NCBI GenBank assembly: GCA_020047885.1
Contig: JAIFNF010000102.1
Location: forward strand, 1 to 5,839
Origin: Gammaproteobacteria bacterium
GTDB lineage: Bacteria > Pseudomonadota > Gammaproteobacteria > Competibacterales > Competibacteraceae
Length of the DNA: 5,839 bases
Direction: 5' to 3'
The notes beneath the pieces were generated by a model. It was not told where the DNA came from and searched no databases. It saw only the letters and a list, made by a program, of their open reading frames with translations. Positions 1 through 5,839 of the stretch are shown piece after piece. Numbering within the stretch: the stretch's first letter is position 1; each line of letters starts with the position of its first letter. The position numbers and the translations under genes are program-made.

Positions 1-2092
1 TACAGCTTCCAGTTCCGACGCAATCGCCGCTCCAACCGGTGAAGGTGGAGCCGACAGTAGGCGCAGCGGTCAGGGTCACTACTTGGCCACTGGTGAAGGT
101 GGCATCACATGTCGTACCGCAATTAATCCCGCCCATGTCACTGGTCACTGTCCCAGTCCCCGACCCGGCTTTCGACACCGTTAGGGTATAGGTAGACAGT
201 GCGGTAAAACTGGCTTTGACGGTGCAATTAAGGGTGATCGGAGCGGTCGTGTAGGTACCGGTCGCGACATCCAGCGTCCCCCCGCAAGTGCCGCCCATTA
301 TCGCGGCGTAACCAGGGTTCGGAGCGATGGTAAAAGTGAGTGGCTGGTTGTAAGTTGCTGTCTGCGGAGTACTCGGACTCATGCTGCCATTGAGGGTGGC
401 GTAGGGAGTGACGATGCTGGACGTGCCAGCGCTGCCTTCCACCGCGCCAATATCTACGAAATCTCCCAAGCCGCCATTTTGAATGCGCGCCGCGCCGCGT
501 TGATCGGTCGTCATCCCGGAAGGAATAAGCGCATTGCTACCTGCGTCAATGGTGGTCGCATCCAGTGGGAGATGGGTTTGCGTGGGACCGCCATAGTTTG
601 CAAGACCACCCAGTACCGTTCCGATGGCGCCAGCAGGAGTTAAGTCACCATTGGTGCCCGGAACAAAATCACTGGTGGCGCCACTCGAAGCCCGAGCACC
701 ACTTACACCATCAATGCCAATTCGGTTGTAGCCTTGAGAATGGAGATGCGAGCCGGACTGGAGGATGGAGATTTCTCGGTCGTTAACGTTACTAGCGGTA
801 TTGCCCGCAATAATGCTATTTCCGACCGTGATGAATGCCCTCCCGTAAATACCACCGCCCCACACATCGGCGTGGTTACCGGTAATCGTGCTGTTGTTGA
901 TCGTGAGAATGGCACTGGTACTACCTGTTTCAATCCCTCCGCCGGTTGACGAGCCCCCCCCCTGCGCCCTATTGCCCGAAAGGGTACTATTGGTAACGAT
1001 GATTCTCCCGCTAATGGCTCTTATAGCACCAGCGTAACCGCCATTCACGATGTTACCCGACAAGGTGCTGTTGATGATGACCAAATCGTCTTCGCTGCCA
1101 CTCCAAATGGAGATGCCCCCCCCGTGCCAGCTGGCCGTGTTGTTGGAGACCGTGCTGTTGATAAGGGTGAAACCGCTGTAACCGGCAATCGCACCGCCAG
1201 CGCCAGTATCGGCGTGGTTGTCGTTCAACGTGCTATCTGCCACGACGATCCTTACATTCGCAGTGCTGCCGTAAATGGCGCCACCCGAATCGGAGGTACT
1301 GTTGCTGTTCAGAGTGCTGCGCAAGACGGTCAGTGCATTCCCTGATGTGGAGATCGCACTGCCGTTATTACCGGAGAAGGTGGAGTCTACAACCGTTATC
1401 GTACCGCCACCCCGAATGGCGCCACCTTTGTAGTTCGCTTGGTCTTGGACCTTGTTATTGGTGAAGTGACTGTTGCGGACGGTGAGGATGCCGCTGTTTA
1501 GTATGGCGCCGCCACCGCTAAGAGCGGGCGATTGCCCCTGCACAAAATTCAATCCGTTGATGACTGCCTTCTTACCGGAATTGATGACCAAAATTTGCGT
1601 GTTATCTTGACCATTGATCGTTATCGCGCCGTTCCCTTCAATCAACACGTCATCGGTGATGGTCAATGTTCTATCACTGGGTAACGCTCCATTGGTAAGG
1701 GCAATCGTGCCAGTGAGGCCACTTTGGAAGGTGATCCGGTTCGGGCCGACGTCGGTGTTAGCCTTGATGATTGCTTCTCGCAACGAGCAATCGCTGTCGC
1801 ACGTACCATCTTTGGTATCATCAAGTTTGGTCACCACCAGCGTAGCGGTATCAGGAATGAACTGTGCGGTGAGGGTGCAATCCGCCGTGGTCGGGGCGGT
1901 GATGTAGAGATTGCCGACGAGATAACCGCCGCAACCGGTGACCATCGCGCTGTAGCCTGCATTGGGCGTGACGGTGAAGGTGGTGGTTTCTGTATACACA
2001 ATGTTTCCCGAAGTGGGGGAGACCTCACCGTTGAGGCCGCTGCCACTGACCGTAATGGCGTAGCTGTCCAGGCTAAAAGTGGCCGTAACGAC
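1..2092 (-). CDS. Second half of giant beta-helix surface protein (frame-shifted continuation, cut by window edge)
   Basis: Reading the minus strand from 2092 down to 2 gives 697 codons without a stop and clear homology to the first half of the same protein, so I treat it as the out-of-frame continuation of the gene starting at 4046. Order seen: the end of one B-repeat (TATFSLDSYAITV); a complete one (GYSAMVTGCGG...TADCTLTAQF); a CSLREA motif at 1772-1789; parallel beta-helix repeats of the type NSTLSGN...GGGI, about 1600-740; a choice-of-anchor Q type segment at 437-733 (GYNRIG, GGPTQTHLPLD, TTDQRG, VDIGAVE); another InlB-like repeat, about 411-206; and a divergent InlB repeat (GSTFTGWSGDC) running off the edge. 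The first in-frame ATG is at 1945, inside a repeat, and no signal peptide is present, so an independent gene is unlikely. The protein's C-terminus and anchor are outside the window. Role inferred: extracellular or outer-surface adhesin-like protein. Confidence 0.8.
954..962 (-). repeat. In-frame poly-G tract (G9 on coding strand)
   Basis: Nine consecutive C on the plus strand read as CAG GGG GGG GGC TCG (Q-G-G-G-S) on the coding strand of the surface protein. Gain or loss of one G would close the frame. Pure G runs of this length are known slippage sites in other surface protein genes. Confidence 0.85.
1116..1123 (-). repeat. In-frame poly-G tract (G8 on coding strand)
   Basis: Eight consecutive C on the plus strand read as CAC GGG GGG GGC ATC (H-G-G-G-I) on the coding strand. 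The tract encodes a GGGI turn of the beta-helix, a motif that elsewhere in the gene is encoded with mixed glycine codons. Confidence 0.8.
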
Positions 2093-4046
2093 CCCCCAAA
2101 GGGCATGTGCCACCCATCGTGGGGGTATAGCCGGGACTAGCGACAGTGAAGGTGGTCGTTGCGCCCTGATTTACGGTTCGCGTCGCCGGGCTGATGACTC
2201 CGCCGGGGCCAGCAGTGGCAGTGACGGTGTAGGTTGGGATCAGCGTCCATTGGGCATACAGGATGATGTTGGAGCTGCCCATCGTAAAGGTTGCGCCGGG
2301 GGCGTAGCTGGTGCCGCTGCCGTTCGCCGCCGTATTCCAATCCGCGAAGGTAGCACCGGTTTTCACCAAGGTGCCGGCGCCGAGAACCGTGACCGTGTTG
2401 CCGGGGAGGTAGGGGCTGCTGCCATCAGTAGGCACTGTTCCGCCGGTGCTGCCGTTGCCATTGTAGGTCACGGCATAGGTGCCGATGAGATCAAAAGTCG
2501 CGGTGACAAATTGCGCAGCGTTCATCGTGACCGTACAAGTTCCGGTGCCGGAACAGCCGCTGCCACTCCAGCCGATAAATGTGGAAACGCCGTTGGCCGT
2601 GGCTGTGAGCGTCACCGATGTCGCCGAGGCGAAATTCGCCGTACAGGCTCCAGGACAATTGAACAGCACCTCATCACTCACCGAGCCGCTACCCGTGCCT
2701 GCCAGAATTACGGTCAGGGGATAATTGCTACCGGATTCTACCGCGCCGATGTCCACGGTCAGCGGGGTGCCTTGAATGCGGCTATAACCGCGCTGATCGG
2801 TGGTAATGCCTACCGGAATCAGCGCATCATCGCCCGCGTTAATCGCCGGACTGGTGCCCGCAATTGGCAGATGGGTTTGCGTGGGGCCGCCGTTGTCGGC
2901 TAATGCGCCGATGATGGCGGTTATCGCTACGGTCGGCGTCAAGTCGCCCGTCCCTGCGGTGTAGGTTCCGCTGATTCCCGGAACGCCATTGACGCCAAAC
3001 AGGTTATAGCCCTGAGAGATGAAATTGCTGCCGTCTACCCAGATTTCCGGGCCGGTTGTGGCGCTGTTGCCGGCAACCAGCGTATTACCGATCGCGACTG
3101 ATCCCTGGATGTACAGACCGCCACCAAGGTTGGCGGCGGTATTGTAGGCCACTGTGCTGCTGCTGAAAGTCAATGGGGTATCACTGGCCACGCCGCCGCC
3201 ATGAGTTGAGTTATTGCCAGAGAGAGTACTATTGATGATCTCCACACTGGTGCTGAGACTGGGGCTGGTACCCTTCCAACTGGCTATTCCACCACCCATG
3301 GACGCACTGTTGCCGGATACGGTGCTTTCAATCAGTTTCAGTTGACCAACCCAATTCAGATTAAGCGTATCGCTCCAGATGCTAATCCCGCCACCATCGC
3401 CCACCGCGATATTATTGATAATCCGGCTACTCTTGACGATAGCCACACCACCATTGTTAATTCCGCCGCCGCCGTCGTTACCATTGGTATTGTTGGCCCG
3501 GTTCCCGCTGATTTCGGTGTTAATCACAGTCAGCGTTCCCTGGTTAGCAATGCCTCCGCCTCCATACTCCGCCACATTTGAGGAAATTTTGCTGTTGCTG
3601 ACCGTCAATATGCCTTCGCTGTTGATTGCGCCGCCCCAGGTGGTCGTATAACCATTCTGGAGCGTCAATCCGTCGATAGTGGCCGTTACCCCAACGCTGA
3701 TCTCAAAAATATTCCAGGTGCCGCCACCCAGCCGGTTGCCATCAACCGTCAGATTCGCCGCGCCCGGCCCCTGAATCGTGAGGTCACCGGTGATAGGGAT
3801 TTTTCCCGAGGTCAGGAGAATAGGTCCGGTCAATCCGGCTTGGAACGTGACGGTGTCCGCGCCGGTTGCGCTATTCGCGTCAAACACCGCCTGCCGCAAT
3901 GAACCCGCGCCACTGTCCGAGTTAGTAGTGACGATGAAAGTCGCCGCCCCGGCGGGAAGGCTCAATAAACCGCCCAGCAGCATCATCAGCGCCAGCGTCG
4001 CCAGCAGCCACCCACCCTTTCCTACTCCAAACCCGTTCCGCATCAT
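2073..4046 (-). CDS. Exported beta-helix / choice-of-anchor Q / InlB-repeat surface protein, first half, ends at a frameshift
   Basis: 657 residues as it stands. Residues 1-35 form a signal peptide (basic start, hydrophobic run LLATLALMMLLGGLLSL, cleavage near PAGAA). A CSLREA-like SLRQA motif without the cysteine lies at 49-53. Right-handed parallel beta-helix repeats (ISGN, STVSGN, GGGI) fill about 95-330. A choice-of-anchor Q type segment at about 346-437 has GYNLFG, GGPTQTHLPIAG, TTDQRG and VDIGAVE. A divergent InlB repeat follows at 442-518 (FIGWSGSGC), an InlB/Flg_new repeat at 524-600 (FADWNTAANGSGTSY, ending LYAQW), and the start of a third repeat from 606. That repeat breaks after GGTCPLG and the frame stops seven residues later, while the homologous protein continues in another frame to the window edge. 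The start is supported by AGAGGG seven bases upstream of the ATG at 4046. Expected location: secreted or cell surface; ligand unknown. It may be a pseudogene, an off-phase allele or carry a sequencing error. Confidence 0.85.
   Translation of the reverse strand: MMRNGFGVGKGGWLLATLALMMLLGGLLSLPAGAATFIVTTNSDSGAGSLRQAVFDANSATGADTVTFQAGLTGPILLTSGKIPITGDLTIQGPGAANLTVDGNRLGGGTWNIFEISVGVTATIDGLTLQNGYTTTWGGAINSEGILTVSNSKISSNVAEYGGGGIANQGTLTVINTEISGNRANNTNGNDGGGGINNGGVAIVKSSRIINNIAVGDGGGISIWSDTLNLNWVGQLKLIESTVSGNSASMGGGIASWKGTSPSLSTSVEIINSTLSGNNSTHGGGVASDTPLTFSSSTVAYNTAANLGGGLYIQGSVAIGNTLVAGNSATTGPEIWVDGSNFISQGYNLFGVNGVPGISGTYTAGTGDLTPTVAITAIIGALADNGGPTQTHLPIAGTSPAINAGDDALIPVGITTDQRGYSRIQGTPLTVDIGAVESGSNYPLTVILAGTGSGSVSDEVLFNCPGACTANFASATSVTLTATANGVSTFIGWSGSGCSGTGTCTVTMNAAQFVTATFDLIGTYAVTYNGNGSTGGTVPTDGSSPYLPGNTVTVLGAGTLVKTGATFADWNTAANGSGTSYAPGATFTMGSSNIILYAQWTLIPTYTVTATAGPGGVISPATRTVNQGATTTFTVASPGYTPTMGGTCPLGGRYGHF
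2736..3902 (-). repeat. Beta-helix/anchor-Q module, copy 1
   Basis: This is the first copy of a large duplicated protein module, 389 residues from SLRQA to VDIGAVE. It matches copy 2 at 437-1786 in order and in key blocks: SLRQAVFDAN versus SLREAIIKAN, TFQAGLTGPILLT versus TFQSGLTGTIALT, GGPTQTHLPI versus GGPTQTHLPL, and ALIPVGITTDQRG versus ALIPSGMTTDQRG. The central helix repeats are more diverged and shorter than in copy 2. The copies are clearly related as protein but not near-identical as DNA, so the duplication is old or was acquired as two separate modules. Confidence 0.75.
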
Positions 4047-4053
4047 CGCTTTT

Positions 4054-4059
4054 CCCTCT
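4054..4059 (-). promoter_or_regulatory. Ribosome binding site of the surface protein gene
   Basis: AGAGGG on the minus strand lies seven bases upstream of the ATG at 4046. A second ATG follows directly (codons 1 and 2 are both Met), but the spacing favours the first. A signal peptide starting here supports the choice. Confidence 0.65.
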
Positions 4060-4095
4060 TGATTATTCCCGGACTAGCCAGACTTGCTCAGGATG

Positions 4096-4123
4096 ATTTT
4101 AGCAATACTGATCACGCATTCAC
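4096..4123 (-). promoter_or_regulatory. Weak candidate promoter of the surface protein gene
   Basis: On the minus strand TAAAAT (4096-4101) matches the -10 consensus in five of six positions. GTGAAT (4118-4123) matches the -35 consensus in only three of six, at a 16-bp spacing. The position, about 50 bp before the start codon, is sensible. Read-through from the Rpn-like gene 127 bp upstream is an alternative. Confidence 0.3.
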
Positions 4124-4147
4124 CCGCCGTCCCGGCGAGGGGGCGGG
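4123..4147. repeat. GC-rich inverted repeat between genes, possible weak terminator
   Basis: CCCGCC (4123-4128) pairs with GGCGGG (4142-4147). An alternative tight hairpin is CGCCG (4125-4129) with CGGCG (4133-4137) around a 3-base loop. It sits 27-50 bp after the stop of the Rpn-like gene. No T-run follows on either strand, so it is not a standard intrinsic terminator; it could also be a small palindromic repeat element. Confidence 0.35.
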
Positions 4148-4173
4148 ATAAATACCGGTTAAGACCCGTCCAC

Positions 4174-5226
4174 TCAGGCCACCGTCTTAAACAGATCTTC
4201 GGGCCGGTCAGCAGTCAGAATCCGCTTGAGCCAGTGTTGTACCTGCTCCAGTGGCGCTGCGTAGATCTGCTGTTCAACCGCCGGGGCTGGGGCACCAAAT
4301 TTGGTCTGAAAGAGAATTAACAGTGCATTCGCTTCACCGCGTTTTTCGCCACGTTCTTCACCGCGTTTTTCGCCGCGTTCTTCACCGCGTTTTTCGCCGC
4401 GTTCTTCACCGCGTTCTTCGGCAAATCGTTCCCAACTCATCACATAAGGCATCTGGTTTTCCTCCTCATAAGCCATCACTTCCTGCCGCAATGCCAGTTC
4501 CAGGTCATCGGGCAGACGAATCATCCAGTCAATAAAACGCAGTAACTGCAAGATATCCTCACGGGAATAGCGGTGTGCGTACAGCAACAGGATCAGTTCC
4601 CGTTTGCGCGCCTGGCGCACCGGTTTCTTCGTGCGCTGATGGGCCACCAGTTGCGCCATGGCGACGACAGCAAACGGGTTGGTCGCCGCCCGGGCGCGTA
4701 ACTCATCCCACTGCGTCCGCCAGTCCTGCAGGTTATGCACCCGGAAGGTGAACCGCTCTCCGTAGCCGTCCCGCTCGGCCACATAGTTCCCCAACCCGCT
4801 GCTGTCGCGTTCATGGGTCACGACTGCCAGGCTGATGATCTCCACCTCACCATGGCGGTCGTGGATCCGGTAGTAGTATTGGAACATCCGGTGGTTAAAC
4901 TGATCATCGGCTTTGCCTTGGACTTCGATGTGGATCAACAACCACACCGCCAGACCTTCCTTCAAATAAACCTTCACCAACCGGTCGGCGTACCGTTTGC
5001 CCATCGTTGAATCGCCGGTCAGTTTCTGCAATTCGGCATCGAGAAATTCATACGGCTGGCTCCAGTCAATCACGTCATGCACCAAGGGAAAGAACAGGTG
5101 CATGAACGGCTGGAAATAGGCGCTGATCGCCTCCTTCCAGGGGGAATCAAAATCCTGGTAAGTGGACATCTCCGCGACCGGTGATTCCTCCGGCGCGGGT
5201 GAAGTTGGCGCGGGTTCAGGTGTCAT
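4174..5226 (-). CDS. Rpn-like PD-(D/E)XK nuclease/transposase-family protein with DUF4351-like C-terminus
   Basis: 350 residues from the ATG at 5226. A Pro/Glu-rich tail of about 20 residues is followed by STYQDFDSPWKEAI and a PD-(D/E)XK fold region. Asp81 (YADRLVKVYL), Glu101 and Gln103 (IHIEVQG) are the likely catalytic D...ExQ set. A charged E-[EK]-R-G repeat linker occupies about 270-297 and a DUF4351-like tail about 299-347 (LLILFQTKFG, APLEQVQHWLKRIL, RPEDLF). Rpn proteins are known as recombination-promoting DNA nucleases; the activity of this member is inferred. An upstream extension to a TTG at 5361 is open but its translation looks noncoding and the TTG lies in a palindrome. ATG at 5169 (MSTYQDFD) is a real alternative, with GGAGGA about 16 bases upstream, whereas the 5226 start has only a poor AGAG. 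A weak TTGTCA/CGCAAT promoter lies at 5250-5278. No terminal inverted repeats were noticed, so I see no mobile element. Confidence 0.8.
   Translation of the reverse strand: MTPEPAPTSPAPEESPVAEMSTYQDFDSPWKEAISAYFQPFMHLFFPLVHDVIDWSQPYEFLDAELQKLTGDSTMGKRYADRLVKVYLKEGLAVWLLIHIEVQGKADDQFNHRMFQYYYRIHDRHGEVEIISLAVVTHERDSSGLGNYVAERDGYGERFTFRVHNLQDWRTQWDELRARAATNPFAVVAMAQLVAHQRTKKPVRQARKRELILLLYAHRYSREDILQLLRFIDWMIRLPDDLELALRQEVMAYEEENQMPYVMSWERFAEERGEERGEKRGEERGEKRGEERGEKRGEANALLILFQTKFGAPAPAVEQQIYAAPLEQVQHWLKRILTADRPEDLFKTVA
4333..4416 (-). repeat. Seven tandem 12-bp repeats encoding the E-[EK]-R-G linker
   Basis: The 12-bp unit (plus strand TTCACCGCGTTT or TTCGCCGCGTTC) occurs seven times with few changes, largely alternating between two versions so that a 24-bp period is also visible. 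Each unit encodes four residues, giving alternating EERG and EKRG. Because the unit is a multiple of three, copy-number change would alter linker length without breaking the frame. The linker is highly charged and likely helical or disordered. Confidence 0.9.
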
Positions 5227-5349
5227 GACTATTAGCTCTGAGAGACAGGATTGCGATAGTTTAATGCGGAGCTGACAAGGGGTCGCGCTCCGGTTTCCTG
5301 AGGTAATTTCCGGCAAAGAACTCACCCAGCAACGATTCATACCCCGAAC

Positions 5350-5367
5350 CCTCCCCCGCAAGGGAGG
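5350..5367. repeat. Intergenic palindrome CCTCCC-loop-GGGAGG
   Basis: CCTCCC (5350-5355) and GGGAGG (5362-5367) form a 6-bp stem with the loop CCGCAA. It lies 17-34 bp after the stop of the small lysine-rich gene. Similar CCCTCTCCC-GCAA-GGGAGAGGG type palindromes occur between genes in many bacterial genomes. There is no T-run, so a terminator role is uncertain. Confidence 0.45.
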
Positions 5368-5383
5368 AGGGAGAAAATGGGTA

Positions 5384-5488
5384 TTACCCTTTACTTTCCT
5401 TCTTGACCTTCTTCTCGGCCTTTTTCTCCTTCAGGGTTTTCGTGGCTTTCTTCTTGGGTTCTTTCTTAATATCAGTACCTTTACTCAT
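5384..5488 (-). CDS. Small lysine-rich basic protein (34 residues)
   Basis: An ATG-to-TAA frame of 34 residues starts MSKGTDIKKEPKKK and ends KKVKKESKG. Fifteen residues are lysine, with five acidic residues, giving a net charge near +10. There is no signal peptide, cysteine, aromatic residue or hydrophobic segment; it is probably cytosolic and unstructured or helical, possibly binding nucleic acid or another polyanion, which is inference. The case for a real gene is the AAGGAG site seven bases before the ATG and a candidate promoter just upstream. It lies 63 bp downstream of mfd on the same strand. I recall short MSKG...K-rich proteins of this kind annotated as hypothetical in Proteobacteria, but cannot name a family. 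Confidence 0.7.
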   Translation of the reverse strand: MSKGTDIKKEPKKKATKTLKEKKAEKKVKKESKG

Positions 5489-5495
5489 GGGTTCA

Positions 5496-5501
5496 CTCCT
5501 T
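5496..5501 (-). promoter_or_regulatory. Ribosome binding site of the small lysine-rich gene
   Basis: AAGGAG on the minus strand, seven bases upstream of the ATG at 5488. This near-consensus site is the main reason to believe that the 34-codon frame is translated. Confidence 0.7.
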
Positions 5502-5512
5502 CTGGTTGGGGT

Positions 5513-5541
5513 AAAATCTCCAAGGAAGTGCGGAGAGTCAA
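5513..5541 (-). promoter_or_regulatory. Candidate promoter between mfd and the small gene
   Basis: On the minus strand TTGACT (5536-5541) matches the -35 consensus in five of six positions. After 17 bp comes GATTTT (5513-5518), which matches the -10 consensus in only three of six. The transcript would start close to the RBS. Co-transcription with mfd is the alternative. Confidence 0.4.
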
Positions 5542-5551
5542 TGCTGATCAT

Positions 5552-5839
5552 TCAACGATCTGCAATCTTCTCCAACACAGCCTCCACTGCCACTGCCCGA
5601 GCCTCCGCATCGGGCAGATCCTTGATAAAGCGTAGCTTATCCCGCCCGTCCAGCTTGTAAATTCTGGACTGCTGCTGGATCAATTGCACGAGTTTAGCCG
5701 CGTCCACTTTCGGCTCCGGCCCAAACACCAGCCGCCCACCTTTCGGTCCGGCTTCGATCTTCTGAATACCGACCGGCAACGCCCGCAATTTCAGACCCGT
5801 CACCCGGAACAGCGTTTTCACCGGGGTCGGCAACAGGCC
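5552..5839 (-). CDS. mfd: Transcription-repair coupling factor Mfd, C-terminal 95 residues (partial, 5' end outside window)
   Basis: The frame is open to the right edge and begins GLLPTPVKTLFRV, matching the end of E. coli Mfd (DRFGLLPEPAKNLL). It continues through QKIEAGPKGGRLVF, corresponding to the RKLEGNEKGG region of E. coli, and YKLDGRDKLRFIKDL, corresponding to YRLDGPTRLKFIQDL. It ends EAVLEKIADR followed by TGA. This is the C-terminal TRCF domain, which in the E. coli protein folds back to restrain the UvrA-binding region. Mfd is a cytosolic ATPase that removes RNA polymerase stalled at DNA lesions and recruits UvrA. The helicase motor and RNA polymerase-binding parts lie outside the window. 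The TTG at 5833 is an internal leucine, not a start. No clear terminator follows the stop. Confidence 0.92.
   Translation of the reverse strand, partial: GLLPTPVKTLFRVTGLKLRALPVGIQKIEAGPKGGRLVFGPEPKVDAAKLVQLIQQQSRIYKLDGRDKLRFIKDLPDAEARAVAVEAVLEKIADR

Larger units (their letters stand above)
437..1786 (-). repeat. Beta-helix/anchor-Q module, copy 2
   Basis: This is the second copy of the module, 450 residues from SLREA to VDIGAVE, about 60 residues longer than copy 1 through extra beta-helix coils. It has the full CSLREA motif, which copy 1 lacks. The glycine-rich turns in this copy are encoded by pure G runs (954-962 and 1116-1123), whereas copy 1 uses mixed glycine codons. Confidence 0.75.

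Noticed and set aside
2092..2100. Programmed ribosomal frameshift at CCTTTGGGGGG
   Set aside because: A slip here could join the frames, but missing repeat residues at the break point to a deletion, and I see no stimulatory pseudoknot or SD-like element that I could support.
1831..2106. Minus-strand 91-codon frame starting MPFGGSLRP
   Set aside because: It is the third minus-strand frame at the break. Its Pro/Ser/Arg-rich translation does not continue the protein family, whereas the frame through 2092-2 does.
1724..2140. Plus-strand open frame of 138 codons across the frame break
   Set aside because: Antisense to the continuing beta-helix protein, no RBS that I could justify and no family resemblance.
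2079..2903. Plus-strand open frame of 274 codons
   Set aside because: It lies fully antisense to the surface protein, whose domains are clear on the minus strand. Its translation shows no recognisable domain and its length follows from the GC-rich, Gly/Thr-rich codons opposite.
4333..4416. Possible CRISPR or regulatory iteron array
   Set aside because: The 12-bp units are directly adjacent with no spacers, and they encode a regular in-frame E-[EK]-R-G linker.
4251..4535. Plus-strand frame with repeated HRVFR-type residues
   Set aside because: It is the antisense reading of the 12-bp repeat array in the Rpn-like gene; the repetition is a by-product of the DNA repeat.
5403..5660. Plus-strand frame beginning MTFFSAFFSF with membrane-like residues
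   Set aside because: The hydrophobic run is the reverse complement of the lysine-rich small gene (TTT/TTC opposite AAA/GAA); it crosses into mfd antisense and lacks a convincing RBS.

Overview
The window looks like a piece of a proteobacterial chromosome, probably gammaproteobacterial. The organism call is inferred from the Mfd C-terminus at the right edge, which reads like the E. coli protein, and from an Rpn/DUF4351-type protein of a kind I associate with multicopy families in environmental Gammaproteobacteria. All genes supported here lie on the minus strand, so the gene order in transcription runs from right to left.

Right to left: (1) 5552-5839, the last 95 codons of mfd (transcription-repair coupling factor). 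(2) 5384-5488, a 34-residue, extremely lysine-rich small protein with a good ribosome binding site and a plausible promoter. (3) 4174-5226, a PD-(D/E)XK (Rpn-like) protein with a DUF4351-like C-terminus, the two parts joined by an E-[EK]-R-G linker encoded by seven 12-bp DNA repeats. (4) 1-4046, a very large exported surface protein with a signal peptide, right-handed parallel beta-helix repeats, a choice-of-anchor Q type segment and InlB-like B-repeats. This architecture then occurs a second time and runs off the left edge.

The main anomaly is in the large surface protein. Its reading frame closes at 2073-2075, but the homologous protein continues without any stop in another minus-strand frame from about 2092 to position 2. 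Comparison with two complete copies of the same small repeat suggests that about 44-50 nt are missing at the break; a one-base slip in a G6 run is the simpler alternative. The second half also contains in-frame runs of nine and eight G, which are plausible slippage sites. The 'exciting system' candidate here is therefore a giant, internally duplicated, possibly phase-variable or decaying surface protein rather than a new multi-gene system.

Gene-free stretches are short: 4047-4173 (weak promoter, GC-rich inverted repeat), 5227-5383 (palindrome, leader of the Rpn-like gene) and 5489-5551 (promoter and RBS of the small gene). I see no tRNA, rRNA, CRISPR array or insertion sequence. The plus strand carries no gene I can support.
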